A stretch of DNA of 64,000 nt from Candidatus Thiodiazotropha sp. (ex Epidulcina cf. delphinae) (GCA_025656455.1 JAHXHS010000029.1:1-64000); one strand, 5' to 3'. Counted from the first letter of the stretch, positions 27,962 through 38,778 are shown. Program-made: numbers and translations. The notes: generated by a model from the letters alone, not told the origin.

Positions 27962-28813
27962 TTATTGCCCACCGCCGAACTTATAAACGTAGACAGCAAG
28001 CTTTTTGATGTCATCTTCAGACAGTCGTCCTGAAAAAGATGGCATAACAGCTTCGCGTGTCTTAGGTTCAGTGACATCGTTCACACCATGCTTAATGGTG
28101 TATTTGATGGTATCCAGCTGCGATTCACCTTCAGCAGGAGCGAAACGATAGATACCATCGGTCAGGTTAGCGGAACCGAGCACCACCATACCCTTCCCGT
28201 CCATGCCATGACAAGCGATACACCCCTTTTGAGCGAAGTTGGGGTCTGAGGTGGGATTGCCTGCAAGGATGGCATTCGCCAAGCTGTCGATCTCCGCATC
28301 CGACAGGAGCTTGCCATGTGCGGTCATGATGCCTTTACGACCCATGGTGATGGTCTGTTGGATATTTTCGATGGCCCCGCCATACAGCCAGTCATCGTCT
28401 GCCAGCACGGGAAATCCGGGACCTCCCTGCCCGCCACCACCGTGACAGGCCGCGCAGTTGTCGCCAAACAACACCTTGGCTGACGCCACGGTGTATTGTG
28501 ACAGACCCGGCGCCGCCAGGATCTCCTTGGCCGTCATGCCCTTGATCTGGGTCTCGAATTCGGCACGCACCGCTTCAACCTCGTCCAGACCCTGTTTGTA
28601 CTCATCCATCTGGCTCCAGCCCATGATGCCCTGAGTCGGTTGCTGACCGACAGGCCACATGGGATAGAGGACACCATAGACAACCCACCAGATCACCGAG
28701 GCCCAGAAGGCTATCATCCACCAGCGTGGGGGTGGGTTGCTGAGTTCCCGGAGGTTGTCGTCCCATATATGTCCGGTATTGTTTTCACCCGGAAAAGGAT
28801 TGTTATCCGCCAT
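27962..28813 (-). CDS. ccoP: cbb3 cytochrome c oxidase subunit III (di-haem CcoP)
   Basis: Brings electrons from cytochrome c to the catalytic subunit. The start is placed at ATG 28813 ([12 protein letters not shown], 283 residues) because GGAG lies 6 bases before it; a longer frame from 28843 would overlap ccoQ further. The N-terminal half has the FixP membrane helix (WWMIAFWASVIWWVVYGVLYP) and the DGIEE-like region; two haem c sites are CAACH and CIACH with Met ligands downstream. Overlaps ccoQ by 11 bp. Confidence 0.95.
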   Translation of the reverse strand: MADNNPFPGENNTGHIWDDNLRELSNPPPRWWMIAFWASVIWWVVYGVLYPMWPVGQQPTQGIMGWSQMDEYKQGLDEVEAVRAEFETQIKGMTAKEILAAPGLSQYTVASAKVLFGDNCAACHGGGGQGGPGFPVLADDDWLYGGAIENIQQTITMGRKGIMTAHGKLLSDAEIDSLANAILAGNPTSDPNFAQKGCIACHGMDGKGMVVLGSANLTDGIYRFAPAEGESQLDTIKYTIKHGVNDVTEPKTREAVMPSFSGRLSEDDIKKLAVYVYKFGGGQ

Positions 28814-29015
28814 TTTTGTCTCCGCTATCAATTGCTTCATCATCCATCGGGATGAACCGGTTCTTTTCCAGTTTCTCCCGGTTTTTCGGACGTAAGGCGT
28901 AGAAATAGACGCCTATCATGAGGAGGAAGGTGACCACCGTCATCACCAGACCGACCCAGTCGTTGGTGGTCATCGCCCCCCAGTCAGTATGAAAATACTC
29001 TTTCAAACTATTCAC
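28803..29015 (-). CDS. ccoQ: cbb3 cytochrome c oxidase small subunit CcoQ
   Basis: A 70-residue protein with one membrane helix ([20 protein letters not shown]) followed by [19 protein letters not shown], the standard CcoQ tail. CcoQ stabilises the complex and has been linked to redox signalling. It overlaps both neighbours (8 bp with ccoO, 11 bp with ccoP), so translation is coupled. Confidence 0.93.
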   Translation of the reverse strand: MNSLKEYFHTDWGAMTTNDWVGLVMTVVTFLLMIGVYFYALRPKNREKLEKNRFIPMDDEAIDSGDKNGG

Positions 29016-29721
29016 GATAGACCTTGTTTTCGTCGAGCTTGGCCATGGTTCCCAAGACCTGCAGATAGGCCACCATCGCGTCCTCTTCGGTCTTGCCCGC
29101 CAACTCGGCGTTTGCGCTGGCGATATCCTCGTCGGTGTAGGGTACGCCGACCAGTCTCATGACCGAGAAGCGCGCCTCCATATCCTTACCCTCGACCGAG
29201 TTGTCTTTCAGCCAGGGATAGTTGGGCATGACAGACTCAGGCACCACGGAACGAGGAGCCCGCAAGTGCTTGCGGTGCCAGTCGTCCGAGTATTTGCCGC
29301 CGAGCCTGGCAAAGTCAGGACCGGTGCGCTTGGAGCCCCACTGGAAGGGATGGTCGTACATCGACTCCGATGCCAGGGAATAGTGGCCGTAACGCTCTTT
29401 CTCGTCGCGGAAGGGACGGACCATTTGAGAGTGGCAGGTATAGCACCCCTCCCGCAGGTAGATATCCCGACCCGCCAACTCAAGCGCGGTATACGGACGC
29501 ATGCCGTCACCGGGTTTGTGGTCATTCAGGGTCTGGCCGGCCTGACGCTGCCAGAGCAACTCGGGTGCGGCGTTATACTCCATGGTGTTCTTCATGGTGA
29601 AGAGCGGAACAATCTCGACAAGACCGCCCACGGAGAGAGCCAAAGCCAGGAGAATCAGGAGAAACCAGACGTTTTTCTCCGTCTTCTCCTGAATACTTAC
29701 AGATTGGTTTTCATTCGCCAT
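29008..29721 (-). CDS. ccoO: cbb3 cytochrome c oxidase subunit II (mono-haem CcoO)
   Basis: A 237-residue membrane-anchored cytochrome c with one N-terminal helix ([22 protein letters not shown]), the haem site [15 protein letters not shown], and the RTGPDLARLG-type motif (here [18 protein letters not shown]) characteristic of CcoO. It passes electrons between CcoP and CcoN. It lies 20 bp after ccoN. Confidence 0.95.
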   Translation of the reverse strand: MANENQSVSIQEKTEKNVWFLLILLALALSVGGLVEIVPLFTMKNTMEYNAAPELLWQRQAGQTLNDHKPGDGMRPYTALELAGRDIYLREGCYTCHSQMVRPFRDEKERYGHYSLASESMYDHPFQWGSKRTGPDFARLGGKYSDDWHRKHLRAPRSVVPESVMPNYPWLKDNSVEGKDMEARFSVMRLVGVPYTDEDIASANAELAGKTEEDAMVAYLQVLGTMAKLDENKVYRE

Positions 29722-29741
29722 TTTGCGAAACCCCCTTTGAA

Positions 29742-31175
29742 TTAAGCAGTAGCCGCGGCGGTGCGGGCTTGCTGCAGACTACCTTCACTGGATGCTTTGG
29801 TCACAGTCATCAAGACGTTGATGAGCATCATCACTGCACCGAGCAGGAAGATCGCACCACCCACCGCGCGCATTGCGTAGTATGGGTGCATGGCTTCAAC
29901 AGACTCCGCGAATGTGTAGGCCAGGGTGCCGTACTCGTCATAGGCGCGCCACATCAGGCCCTGCATGATACCCGACACCCACATCGCAACGACGTAGATA
30001 ACAGCGCCGATGGTGGCGGTCCAGAAGTGCGCGTTGATCAGCTTCAAAGACCACATCTCGGTGTGGAAGGTGCGCGTCATCATATGGTAGATGGCACCGA
30101 TGGCGACCATCGCCACCCAACCCAGGGCGCCGGAGTGGACGTGACCCACGGTCCAGTCGGTGTAGTGGGAGAGGGCATTGACGGTCTTAAGCGACATCAC
30201 CGGCCCTTCGAAGGTGGACATGGCGTAGAAGGCCAGGGACATGATCATGAAACGCAGCACATAGTCGGTGCGCAGCTTGTCCCAAGCGCCGGAGAGGGTC
30301 ATCATGCCGTTCACCGCGCCGCCCCAGGACGGGATGATCATCGCCAGGGAAACCGCCGCGCCCAGGGAACCGGTCCAATCGGGCAGTGCGGTATATTGCA
30401 GATGGTGGGCGCCCAGCCAGACATAACCGAACATCAGGGCCCAGAAATGAATCACCGACAGACTATAGGAATAGACGGGGCGTCCGGCCTGCTTGGGCAC
30501 GAAGTAGTACATAATGCCGAGGAAACCCGCGGTCAGGTAGAAGCCCACGGCGTTGTGTCCCCACCACCACTGGATCATGGCATCCTGGACACCGGAGAAG
30601 ACCGAGTAGGACCTGAACAGGCTAACCGGTATCGCCAGACTGTTGACCACGTGGAGGTAGGTGATCATGACCATCATGCCCAGAAAAAACCAGTTCGAGA
30701 CATAGATGTGGGACGACTTGCGAATCGCCAGGGTCATGATGAAATTGAACGAGTAGGCGAGCCAGACGACAGCGATGAGCAAGTCGATCGGCCACTCCAG
30801 TTCTGCATACTCTTTACCGGAAGTCAGACCCAGTGGGAGCGTGATTACGGCGGAAACAACGATCAGGTTCCAGCCGATGAAAACAAACCAAGCGAGTTTG
30901 TCACTCCAGAGTCTGACGCCACAGGTGCGTTGGACGCTGTAGTACGATGTTGCCATCAATGCGCATCCGCCGAAGGCGAAGATAACCGCATTGGTGTGGA
31001 GCGGACGAAGACGCCCGAAAGTGATATATGGAATATCGAGATTTAGAATCGGCCATGCCAGTTCGGCGGCGATATACACACCTATCAGCGCGCCTACGAC
31101 TAGGTAGACTACGGCCATGACGGTAAACCAGCGTACAACATCGAAGTTGTATTTCTGCTCGGCTGCGGCGTCCAT
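29742..31175 (-). CDS. ccoN: cbb3 cytochrome c oxidase subunit I (catalytic CcoN)
   Basis: Catalytic subunit of the high-affinity terminal oxidase for microaerobic respiration, a twelve-helix haem-copper protein. Start placed at ATG 31175 ([10 protein letters not shown], 477 residues), directly preceded by GAGGGGGGTTC; the frame extends to 31199 but lacks a ribosome site there. Low-spin haem and Cu-B ligands lie in [24 protein letters not shown] and [17 protein letters not shown]. Upstream (31200-31586) are Fnr-box-like sites. Confidence 0.97.
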   Translation of the reverse strand: MDAAAEQKYNFDVVRWFTVMAVVYLVVGALIGVYIAAELAWPILNLDIPYITFGRLRPLHTNAVIFAFGGCALMATSYYSVQRTCGVRLWSDKLAWFVFIGWNLIVVSAVITLPLGLTSGKEYAELEWPIDLLIAVVWLAYSFNFIMTLAIRKSSHIYVSNWFFLGMMVMITYLHVVNSLAIPVSLFRSYSVFSGVQDAMIQWWWGHNAVGFYLTAGFLGIMYYFVPKQAGRPVYSYSLSVIHFWALMFGYVWLGAHHLQYTALPDWTGSLGAAVSLAMIIPSWGGAVNGMMTLSGAWDKLRTDYVLRFMIMSLAFYAMSTFEGPVMSLKTVNALSHYTDWTVGHVHSGALGWVAMVAIGAIYHMMTRTFHTEMWSLKLINAHFWTATIGAVIYVVAMWVSGIMQGLMWRAYDEYGTLAYTFAESVEAMHPYYAMRAVGGAIFLLGAVMMLINVLMTVTKASSEGSLQQARTAAATA

Positions 31176-31278
31176 GAACCCCCCTCTATTTAAAAACAAA
31201 TTATTGAACGGAATTTAGAAATATTTGTTCGGAAAACCCCAAACAGCCCCAATTGTGCGAAATGCCACAATTGCAGCG

Positions 31279-31290
31279 TGACATATATCA
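31279..31290. promoter_or_regulatory. Possible second Fnr/ANR half-consensus site upstream of ccoN
   Basis: TGACATATATCA fits the TGA-N6-TCA core of Fnr sites. It lies about 105 bp upstream of the ccoN start, nearer than the stronger site at 31396. It lacks the flanking TT/AA in full, hence lower confidence. Confidence 0.45.
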
Positions 31291-31395
31291 CTCTTAAATC
31301 GATCAGATGTCAATACGACCTTGTCTAAACACTGTCCATCTCAGAATGACCTAACACTTTGATGCCAAATACAATTTATACAGACATTAGACTAA

Positions 31396-31409
31396 TTGAC
31401 ATAGATCAA
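31396..31409. promoter_or_regulatory. Fnr/ANR box upstream of ccoN
   Basis: TTGACATAGATCAA matches the Fnr consensus TTGAT-N4-ATCAA except for one position. It sits in the 387-bp non-coding gap between fnr and ccoN, about 220 bp before ccoN. cbb3 operons are classically Fnr/ANR-activated at low oxygen, and an fnr gene lies next door. No other structure was found in this gap. Confidence 0.75.
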
Positions 31410-31586
31410 CGAAACTAAAAAAAAATACGATTTCACCCTTGAAAGGCAGTCAGGTTACTGGATTAGGTGGAGGAGTGATTTAGCACAATTGACCGTATAC
31501 GGTCATTCGACGGGGAAAAAAATCAGCTTTTATAATTGAGAACGCATCTCATCCGCATGGGACGCGCACCTCCCAGCCCGCACTTT

Positions 31587-32339
31587 TTACTGTCGCAACG
31601 GAAGCCACCGGGCAAACGCCGCGCGCTCCAGTCCCTGGCGGTTGAGCACCTTGAGATACTGTTTGCGCAACCCGATCAAGCCGGCGTTTTGAAATCTTGT
31701 CAGCATCCGGCTCACGGTCTCACGCGCCAATCCGAGATAACTGGCGATATCACTTCGGGACATGCTCAACCAAAGGCGATCGCTTGCCAGGCCCCGGGCT
31801 GCCATGCGACCGGAGAGGGAGATGATGAATGCAGCCAAACGCTGCTCCGCATTCTGCTGTATCAGCGATGACGTGACCCGATGATTCAATGCCACCTCGT
31901 GACCCAGCATCTCAATGAGCGCCCTTTGAAGCACCTCGGTGGAGCGGCCCGTCTCGTCGAGCCGGTCCATCTGCAGAATACAGACACTCCCCTGCTCCAG
32001 GGCGCGCACGCCATACGAGTAGCGCTGATTGGCTATGCCTTCGGCGCCGATCAAGTCGCCCGCCAGGAAGAAGCCGACCACCCGTTCACCTCGTACGGCA
32101 TCGGATACCATCGCCTTGAACGACCCGGATTTAACCGCATACATCGCTTCAAAGGGGTGGTCGGCCGAGAACAGCATTTCGCCCTTCTGTACAGGTTGCC
32201 TTCTCGACAGAACTCCTGGGGGAACGCCGCTTCCTCGCTCTGAATAGTCGAGAATCTGACACATTGGATCGAGACCGCATTCGCGGCACGCAACCTCTTG
32301 AATGGATTTGCCGGCCACGCTTCGCTCAGGACCCGTCAA
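31587..32339 (-). CDS. fnr: Fnr-type oxygen-sensing transcription regulator
   Basis: A 250-residue Crp/Fnr protein. Four cysteines for an oxygen-labile 4Fe-4S cluster match the E. coli pattern: Cys18, Cys21 and Cys27 in ACRECGLDPMC, and Cys120 in GSVCIL. A cyclic-nucleotide-like barrel is followed by a helix-turn-helix with the recognition helix SRSDIASYLGLARETVSRMLTR, containing the E-x-x-S-R residues that read TTGAT. It switches on microaerobic genes, here presumably ccoNOQP. Only 21 bp separate it from rpoS upstream. Confidence 0.95.
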   Translation of the reverse strand: MTGPERSVAGKSIQEVACRECGLDPMCQILDYSERGSGVPPGVLSRRQPVQKGEMLFSADHPFEAMYAVKSGSFKAMVSDAVRGERVVGFFLAGDLIGAEGIANQRYSYGVRALEQGSVCILQMDRLDETGRSTEVLQRALIEMLGHEVALNHRVTSSLIQQNAEQRLAAFIISLSGRMAARGLASDRLWLSMSRSDIASYLGLARETVSRMLTRFQNAGLIGLRKQYLKVLNRQGLERAAFARWLPLRQ

Positions 32340-32360
32340 ATGACACGGGCGAAACCCGGC

Positions 32361-33395
32361 TCACTTGAATATCGAGTCGACCGAGAAGCCATCCCTTTCA
32401 AGGATATCCCTCAGACGCCTCAGGGCGTCCATCTGTATCTGCCTGACCCGCTCACGGGTGACACCCAGCTCATTCGCCACCTGCTCGAGTGTCGAATTCT
32501 CATACCCATGCAGGCCGAAACGACGCTCCACCACTTCTCGCTGCTTGTCATTCAACTTGCTCAGCCAACGATCGAGATTGGCGTTCAGACCGTCATTCTG
32601 GATGCCCACCGTCGGGTCCATGCTTTTCTCGTCCGCAATCGTATCGAGCAGGGGTTTATCCGCATCCTTTCCGAAAGGGGTATCCACGGATGTCACCCTC
32701 TCATTGAGCCCTAGCATACGCTTGACCTCATCGATGGGCTTGTCAAGCAGATCCGCGATCTCCTCCGAACTGGGTTCGTGATCAAGGGTTTGCGCCAGTT
32801 TCCGCGCCGCACGCAGATAGACATTGATCTCCTTCACCACATGGATGGGCAGGCGAATGGTGCGGGTCTGGTTCATGATCGCCCGTTCAATGGTCTGGCG
32901 AATCCACCAGGTGGCATAGGTCGAAAAACGGAAACCCCGCTCAGGGTCGAACTTTTCCACGGCCCGGATCAGGCCCAGATTCCCTTCCTCGATGAGGTCC
33001 AGGAGCGCCAAGCCGCGATTCATGTAGCGTCGGGCGATCTTCACCACCAGTCGCAGGTTGCTCTCGATCATGCGCTGCCTGGCCGCCTGATCGCCCTTCT
33101 GCGCCAGCCGCGCGAAATAGACCTCTTCCTCGGCCGTCAACAGCTTGGAGATACCTATCTCGTTGAGATAGAGCCGGGTTGCATCCATCTGCGCATCACC
33201 CGGTTCGGTCGCCTTTATCTTCAGCACATCACTGACGTCACTCTCGGATTTACTCTCCACCGTCTGTTCCCCGTTCTGGTCCTGGTCCTCCTCATCTTCA
33301 ACCGACAGGATGACTTCGCCATCCTCGAGATCGTCAATGAGGGGAGCTTCTTCAGGCTCTTCAGGCTCAACAGGCTCAACAGGACATTTACTCAT
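32361..33395 (-). CDS. rpoS: Stationary-phase sigma factor RpoS (sigma-38)
   Basis: A 344-residue group 2 sigma-70 factor. Region 1.2-2 has [57 protein letters not shown] and the promoter-melting [18 protein letters not shown]. Region 3 has [14 protein letters not shown], and region 4 has [20 protein letters not shown] for the -35 element. The shortened region 1 and acidic N-terminal stretch ([16 protein letters not shown]) fit RpoS, not RpoD, as does its neighbourhood nlpD-yqaA-pcm-surE. Confidence 0.95.
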   Translation of the reverse strand: MSKCPVEPVEPEEPEEAPLIDDLEDGEVILSVEDEEDQDQNGEQTVESKSESDVSDVLKIKATEPGDAQMDATRLYLNEIGISKLLTAEEEVYFARLAQKGDQAARQRMIESNLRLVVKIARRYMNRGLALLDLIEEGNLGLIRAVEKFDPERGFRFSTYATWWIRQTIERAIMNQTRTIRLPIHVVKEINVYLRAARKLAQTLDHEPSSEEIADLLDKPIDEVKRMLGLNERVTSVDTPFGKDADKPLLDTIADEKSMDPTVGIQNDGLNANLDRWLSKLNDKQREVVERRFGLHGYENSTLEQVANELGVTRERVRQIQMDALRRLRDILERDGFSVDSIFK

Positions 33396-33513
33396 CTCAC
33401 GATCTCCATCGGCAAGGTCATGCTTGGCAAATTTTCAGGAACACCGCACATTCGCGCACCTGGATTAGGATACATGGCATGCCTCAGTCACCTCTCAGTT
33501 CGGTATGGTTTTT

Positions 33514-34377
33514 CTATTTTCGGGGAAGCAGGGGCAGCGGATTGACCGGCTTGCCCTGTTTCCTGATTTCAAAATGGAGCACTGGCTGTCCTCCACTGTT
33601 CGGCGTCCCCATATGCGCCACTATATCTCCCTTGGCCAGTTTATCACCCTCTTTTACCAGTAGTTTCCGATTGTATCCATAGGCACTTAAAAACTGCTGG
33701 TCGTGTTTTATGATAATAAGGTTTCCATATCCCACCAATCCACCCCCGGCATAGACCACTTTTCCCGCCTCCGCGGCCGCGATGGCTTGCCCTGGATGAC
33801 CACCGATCCAAATCCCTTTGCGATTTTGATCAGAGGCCGAAAAGGTCCGCACCACTCTACCCTTGGTCGGCCAGGCCCAGTCTAACTTGATACTCTTTTT
33901 AGATTTTCTTTGTTGCGTCGGCCTTGCCGGCGCTGTCTGCTGTCGGGAATTCGCCTTTGCCGGACGCAGGGGTGTGGCCGAACGCTTGGCGAGAGTGGTC
34001 TGCTGCTTCCCATCCGTTGATAACCGGCCCTCAACCGCTTGACCCGCTGACGCCTTACGCTGCCTGGTCACAGGCGGTTTGAGACGCAACCGTTGTCCGG
34101 GAAAGATCTGATAGTCCGTTCCACGAATCCCGTTCCATGCAGCGAGCAATTCGTACTCAAGGTAGTGGCGCCAGGCAATGGAGTAGAGCGTGTCTCCCGG
34201 CTGCACCAGGTAGTAAGTCAGCGAGGACTTGCGCCGGACAGGCGACTGTTCGACGCCTTTCGAGGGGGACTGAGTCGTATTGCGGGTATACACAGGGGCA
34301 CTGCCCCGGGATGAGCACCCGGTCATGTTGATCAGCAGGCCCAACAGCAGCGTGAGACCGACCGATCCCAGCATCAA
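33514..34377 (-). CDS. nlpD: NlpD-like lipoprotein: LysM plus degenerate M23 (LytM) domain
   Basis: Activates cell-wall amidases at division. The 287-residue protein has a lipobox (NMTGC, about residue 21), a LysM domain (YLVQPGDTLYSIAWRHY) for peptidoglycan binding, a Pro/Lys-rich linker, and a C-terminal LytM domain. The catalytic histidines of active M23 peptidases are partly replaced (AYGYNRKL, LHFEIR), as in NlpD/EnvC activators. rpoS lies 118 bp downstream; the rpoS promoter is usually inside nlpD. Confidence 0.9.
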   Translation of the reverse strand: MMLGSVGLTLLLGLLINMTGCSSRGSAPVYTRNTTQSPSKGVEQSPVRRKSSLTYYLVQPGDTLYSIAWRHYLEYELLAAWNGIRGTDYQIFPGQRLRLKPPVTRQRKASAGQAVEGRLSTDGKQQTTLAKRSATPLRPAKANSRQQTAPARPTQQRKSKKSIKLDWAWPTKGRVVRTFSASDQNRKGIWIGGHPGQAIAAAEAGKVVYAGGGLVGYGNLIIIKHDQQFLSAYGYNRKLLVKEGDKLAKGDIVAHMGTPNSGGQPVLHFEIRKQGKPVNPLPLLPRK

Positions 34378-34456
34378 GGCACGACGTCGTCGATGATCGT
34401 CAAGCAGACAGAAAATACCTGACCCCCTAACCTGTATTTCTCAACAGGCAGACCCG

Positions 34457-35032
34457 TTACTTTAGCAAAAAGATTAAGAGCAAAAATGCAATGACCAACA
34501 GCCAGCCGAGACGATCCACATAGCGATGCAGGGCACGCTCCATACGCTCGCCACCCCATGCCATCAGCGCCGCCACCAGAAAAAAGCGTGCTCCCCGGCC
34601 GATGGCGGAAGCGACGATAAAGGGTACGAACGCCATCGCGATGACACCGGCTGTGATGGTAAAGACCTTATAAGGGATGGGGGAAAAGCCGGCAAGGAAT
34701 ACCGCCCAGAACCCCCATCGACCAAACCAGGCCTTGGCTTCCAGATAGCCCTCCCAGTAGCCCCAATCGTGCAACCAGGGTTCCACCAGGTCGAAGGCGA
34801 AGAGGCCGATCAGGTAGCCAAGCATCCCGCCTAATACAGAGGCCAGGGTTGTCAGTCCAGCAAAGAACCAGGCCCGTTTCGGGGTCGCCAGGCTCATCGG
34901 CGCCAACATCACATCGGGAGGTATCGGAAAGAAAGAGGATTCGGCAAAGCTCAATCCCGCCAGATAGCGCGGGGCATGGGGATGACGCGACCACTGCATG
35001 GCGCGGGCATAGAGGGAGGAAAACAGACGCAT
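34457..35032 (-). CDS. yqaA: YqaA-type VTT/DedA-family inner-membrane protein
   Basis: A 191-residue membrane protein with the VTT-domain signature: AGLSFAESSFFPIPPDVMLAPM at about 25-46, a glycine-rich GMLGYLIGLFAF helix and FSPIPYKVFTITAGV. DedA/VTT proteins are proposed lipid scramblases or transporters; YqaA itself has no settled function. It sits between pcm and nlpD, the conserved gammaproteobacterial order. Confidence 0.88.
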   Translation of the reverse strand: MRLFSSLYARAMQWSRHPHAPRYLAGLSFAESSFFPIPPDVMLAPMSLATPKRAWFFAGLTTLASVLGGMLGYLIGLFAFDLVEPWLHDWGYWEGYLEAKAWFGRWGFWAVFLAGFSPIPYKVFTITAGVIAMAFVPFIVASAIGRGARFFLVAALMAWGGERMERALHRYVDRLGWLLVIAFLLLIFLLK

Positions 35033-35709
35033 CAGATCATCCCACCGACCAAGGGCACAAAGTTTGCCGATTCCAGAGACTCCTGGTGAAAACCGTCCGC
35101 TGTCCGAGTAACCCTCACCATGACCTGTCCTTTATCATTTTGGATCGGCAGGATCAGCCTACCTCCCACTGCCAGCTGCTCCAGGAGACTTTGCGGCAGT
35201 CCGGCGGGCGCTGCCGTCACGAGTATGCCGTCGAAAGGTGCATACTCCGGCAAACCGATCCCGCCGTCGCTATGTTTGAGACGGATATTCCGTACACCGA
35301 GTTCCCTGAATCTGGCCCTTGCCTGGTCGAGCAGCGCCGCAATGCGTTCGACACTGTAAACACGCCGCACCAATTGAGCCAGGATAGCGCATTGGTAACC
35401 CGAACCAGTGCCTATTTCCAAAACCGTATCCGCTACGCCTCCCTCCAACAGGGCCTCTGTCATTCGCGCCACGGTATAGGGCTGAGAGATGGTCTGACCA
35501 TGGCCAATCGGCAGCGCGGTCTCTTCATAGGCGCGACTGGCCAAGGCCTCATCGACGAAGAGATGCCGAGGGATGCTGCGCAGGGCCTCCAACACAGCCG
35601 GGTTGCGTATTCCCTTAGCGCGCAGACGCTGAACCAACCGCTCCCTGGTGCGCCGGGAGGTCATGCCTATACCTTGGTGTTCGGGACGCATCATCCTAGA
35701 TTGAGCCAC
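35032..35709 (-). CDS. pcm: Protein-L-isoaspartate O-methyltransferase
   Basis: Methylates isoaspartyl residues to start repair of aged proteins, using S-adenosylmethionine. The 225-residue protein has the SAM-binding [16 protein letters not shown] (about residues 87-102), the PCMT opening [17 protein letters not shown] region (here [15 protein letters not shown]) and the [21 protein letters not shown] block. It overlaps surE by 19 bp and touches yqaA, as in the usual surE-pcm pair. Confidence 0.95.
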   Translation of the reverse strand: MAQSRMMRPEHQGIGMTSRRTRERLVQRLRAKGIRNPAVLEALRSIPRHLFVDEALASRAYEETALPIGHGQTISQPYTVARMTEALLEGGVADTVLEIGTGSGYQCAILAQLVRRVYSVERIAALLDQARARFRELGVRNIRLKHSDGGIGLPEYAPFDGILVTAAPAGLPQSLLEQLAVGGRLILPIQNDKGQVMVRVTRTADGFHQESLESANFVPLVGGMI

Positions 35710-36437
35710 TCGTCCACCGCTTGCAGGGCGCTATGCCGGGTCAGATCCACCTGCAGTGGCGTGACGGAAACATAACCCTGGCGCACGGCAAAGAAATCCG
35801 TACCCTCCCCCGCATCCTGCTCGGCCCCGGCCGGCCCCACCCAGTAGATCGTTCTTCCCCGCGGATCCCTGGCCTTTACCACCGGTTCGGCTTTGTGGCG
35901 ATGCCCGAGACGGGTGGAGCGGATGCCCGACAACCGCTCATAAGGAAGATCGGGGACATTGATATTGAGAATCACGTTTTCCGATAAAGGAGAGCGGATC
36001 AAACGTCCCACCAACTCCGCGGCAACTCGGGCGCCGGTGTCGAAATGCTCCGGATGATGGGAATTCATGGAGATCGCTAATGCGGGAAAACCCAAAAAAC
36101 GACCTTCGGTAGCCGCCGCGACCGTCCCCGAATAGAGTACATCGTCACCCATGTTGGGACCTGCGTTGATCCCGGAGACCACCAGGTCAGGCTCCTCGTC
36201 CAACAGGCCGGTGATCGCCAGGTGAACACAATCGGTCGGTGTGCCGTCTACCCGAATGAAGCCGTTTTCCATGGTGCGGGCCCGCAGCGGATTGACCAAC
36301 GTCAGGGAGTTACTGGCGCCGCTGCGGTCCTGATCAGGCGCCACTACCACGATATCGCCAACCGCCGACAGCCGTTCGGCCAACATCTGCAGGCCCGGCG
36401 CCTGGTAGCCGTCGTCGTTGCTAAGGAGGATTTTCAT
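35691..36437 (-). CDS. surE: 5'/3'-nucleotidase SurE (stationary-phase survival protein)
   Basis: A metal-dependent nucleoside-monophosphate phosphatase induced in stationary phase. The start is set at ATG 36437 ([15 protein letters not shown], 248 residues) with AAGGAGG just upstream; the frame runs on to 36617 but that extension is not conserved-looking. The metal site is SNDDG and the [27 protein letters not shown] and ALSI-MN regions are diagnostic. It is divergent from smr. Confidence 0.95.
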   Translation of the reverse strand: MKILLSNDDGYQAPGLQMLAERLSAVGDIVVVAPDQDRSGASNSLTLVNPLRARTMENGFIRVDGTPTDCVHLAITGLLDEEPDLVVSGINAGPNMGDDVLYSGTVAAATEGRFLGFPALAISMNSHHPEHFDTGARVAAELVGRLIRSPLSENVILNINVPDLPYERLSGIRSTRLGHRHKAEPVVKARDPRGRTIYWVGPAGAEQDAGEGTDFFAVRQGYVSVTPLQVDLTRHSALQAVDEWLNLG

Positions 36438-36565
36438 ACCGGGCACAATATACTGGAAATGCGCGGCCTTCTCATCCCTCGCATGCCCCTCGATGCAGGA
36501 CTGAGATTGAGATTCCTTTCGACAGCTCCTAACATGCTGACAGATAACCGGCGAGCAAGCAGAAA

Positions 36566-37114
36566 ATGAGCGACGAACGAAAAAAAACCGATGAAAAAAT
36601 GGTGTTTTACGAAACACTCAACGATGTTGAGCCGTTGCAAGAGAAACGCGCCGAACCCTATCGTCGCCGGTTGCCGCCCAGACCCTTGAATCTTCCGGTC
36701 GGCGACGAGGACGAACAAGAGCGCGATCTCTATTCCGACCAGGAGATCGAAACCACGGATGAACTCTACTTTGCCCGCCCCGGCATTCAGCAACGGGTGG
36801 TGCATGACCTGCGTAGAGGTTATCTGGAGATCGACGCCGAACTGGATCTGCACGGCTTGACCGTTCGCCATGCCCGGGAAGAACTCAACCGGTTCATCAA
36901 GGCGTGCCAAGAGCGGAATATCCGCTGTGTACGCATTATCCATGGCAAAGGTTACCGCTCTGAAGGTCAACAACCCATTCTCAAGCAGAAGCTCAATCTT
37001 TGGCTGAGACAACGGGACGAGGTCCTGGCCTTCACTTCCGCCACCCGTCGGGACGGCGGCACTGGCGCCGCCTATGTCCTGCTGCGCAATCCGAGAAAAA
37101 GGGACCGCGGATGA
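36566..37114 (+). CDS. Smr-domain protein (putative DNA endonuclease SmrA)
   Basis: A 182-residue protein whose C-terminal Smr domain (about residues 90-178) has the motif [18 protein letters not shown], the catalytic-loop [10 protein letters not shown], and [12 protein letters not shown]. Smr proteins are nucleases related to the MutS2 tail; the stand-alone SmrA type cuts DNA or branched structures. The N-terminus is charged and disordered. Its stop overlaps the next gene's start in an ATGA. Confidence 0.88.
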   Translation: MSDERKKTDEKMVFYETLNDVEPLQEKRAEPYRRRLPPRPLNLPVGDEDEQERDLYSDQEIETTDELYFARPGIQQRVVHDLRRGYLEIDAELDLHGLTVRHAREELNRFIKACQERNIRCVRIIHGKGYRSEGQQPILKQKLNLWLRQRDEVLAFTSATRRDGGTGAAYVLLRNPRKRDRG

Positions 37115-38778
37115 ATCGACCTCTCTCACTGCTGATCCTGTTGGCGTTGACGCATCAGGCATTTGCCCTGGCATTCGAATCGCTCTCGCTGCCGACATCC
37201 CTCGAAGAGACGTTCAGTGTCCGCAGCAGTCACTCATTTCAACACCTGGACAGACAATACCCGTTGAAATACCAGACCCTGATTCGCAGCGGTGAACCAC
37301 GCGCCGGACAACGCTTCGGCCTGTTGTACGACAGACAAGGCAAGCCGATCCGCGATGCGGACGGCAACCCGCGAATTTCGCGTAAGAACGACTTCTCCTC
37401 GCTACTCCAGCGCGATGGCTCACTCTACATGCTGACCCACTTCGAGGAGATACCCGGTGCCATCTATCTCTCCCAATTGCGGCAGGATCCCCGTAACGGT
37501 CATCTGGAGGTAGTGCGGTTTCGACCCCTCGACCTCTCCGCCATAGGGGGCGGCTGGAACCATTGCGCCGGCAGCGTTACGCCCTGGCAGACCCATCTCG
37601 GCACTGAGGAGTACGAACCCGATGCCGCCGCGCGCAAGCCAGGCACCGGCGCCATCGACCACCACTATCAGGCGATGTCCGCCTATGCCGGTGGCGATCC
37701 GGCGCAACTCTACCCTTACGACTATGGCTGGCAACTGGAGATTGTGGTTGAGGATTTCGAACGGGTAGCGGTCAGCAAGCGTTTTGCCATGGGCCGCCTC
37801 TCCCATGAAGTGGGACTGGTTATGCCGGACCGAAAGACCGTCTACATCACCGATGACGCCCATAACACGGCCCTGTTCCGCTTTGTCGCCGATCGACCCG
37901 GCGATCTCTCCAGCGGCGTTTTGTACGCTGCAAAATGGCGGCAGGTCAGTGACGAACAGGGGGGTTATGCAAAACTGGACTGGATAGATTTAGGGCATGC
38001 AACCGAGCAAGATATTCAGCTCGCCATGCAAAAAAAGCCGCATTTCGGCGAGTTGTTCAAACACAAACCTCCGATAGAGGATGGGGCCTGCCCTATCGGT
38101 TTCACCCCTATCAACACCCGCTTCGGCAGCGAGTGCCTGCAGCTCAAGCCAGGCATGGAGACCCTGGCCTCCCGCCTGGAAAGCCGCCGCTATGCCGCCA
38201 TCCTCGGCGCTACCACGGAGTTCCGTAAAATGGAGGGATTGAGCTTTGACCCAGCGACCCGACGACTGTTTGTGGCGATCTCGAAAATCGACCGGGGCAT
38301 GGAGGATCGGCAGCACAAAGGAACGGCGGTGCCAAACTTCGATCAAGGAGGACCCAACCATATCCGGCTTCCCAACAACCCCTGCGGCGCCGTCTATCAA
38401 CTCGGGTTGAACGAGGAGTATGTGGCTGTGGCGATGCAGGCCCTACTCAACGGACGACAGGTCGATGACGACCCGGATAACCATTGCTCGACAGAGACCA
38501 TTGCCAACCCCGACAACCTGACCTTTCTCACCGGCCAGGAGAGGCTGATCATCGCCGAAGACTCCGCTACAGGGCATCTCAACAATATGTTGTGGTCCTA
38601 CCACTTCCGCGAGAAGCGGCTGACCCGGCTCCTGACCGCCCCCTTGGGTGCTGAGGTTACCGGCAGCTACTACTACCCGGACATCAACGGCTGGGGATAC
38701 CTCATGTGCGCCATTCAACATCCCGCTGAAGGTCCGGCTATCACCGGTTATCTCGGTCCCTTTCCGGCAGATGATTAA
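37111..38778 (+). CDS. PhoX-family (DUF839) secreted phosphatase-like protein
   Basis: A 555-residue exported protein; the start ATG 37111 is chosen because it gives a clean signal peptide (LSLLILLALTHQAFA) and overlaps smr by 4 bp (ATGA). Family features are the FSSLL...LTHFEE segment, GGGWNHCAGSVTPW with a CAGS loop like the PhoX metal/phosphate site, and GRLSHE and PDNLTF blocks. PhoX enzymes are Ca/Fe-dependent alkaline phosphatases; this branch may act on other phosphoesters. A MITE-like element begins in its stop codon. Confidence 0.75.
   Translation: MNRPLSLLILLALTHQAFALAFESLSLPTSLEETFSVRSSHSFQHLDRQYPLKYQTLIRSGEPRAGQRFGLLYDRQGKPIRDADGNPRISRKNDFSSLLQRDGSLYMLTHFEEIPGAIYLSQLRQDPRNGHLEVVRFRPLDLSAIGGGWNHCAGSVTPWQTHLGTEEYEPDAAARKPGTGAIDHHYQAMSAYAGGDPAQLYPYDYGWQLEIVVEDFERVAVSKRFAMGRLSHEVGLVMPDRKTVYITDDAHNTALFRFVADRPGDLSSGVLYAAKWRQVSDEQGGYAKLDWIDLGHATEQDIQLAMQKKPHFGELFKHKPPIEDGACPIGFTPINTRFGSECLQLKPGMETLASRLESRRYAAILGATTEFRKMEGLSFDPATRRLFVAISKIDRGMEDRQHKGTAVPNFDQGGPNHIRLPNNPCGAVYQLGLNEEYVAVAMQALLNGRQVDDDPDNHCSTETIANPDNLTFLTGQERLIIAEDSATGHLNNMLWSYHFREKRLTRLLTAPLGAEVTGSYYYPDINGWGYLMCAIQHPAEGPAITGYLGPFPADD

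Noticed and set aside
29769..31046. 425-codon plus-strand frame
   Set aside because: Antisense to ccoN; His/Gly/Asp-rich composition is an artefact of the opposite-strand codons.
33514..34377. Active M23 endopeptidase
   Set aside because: Key histidine positions of the LytM domain are replaced, so an amidase activator is more likely.
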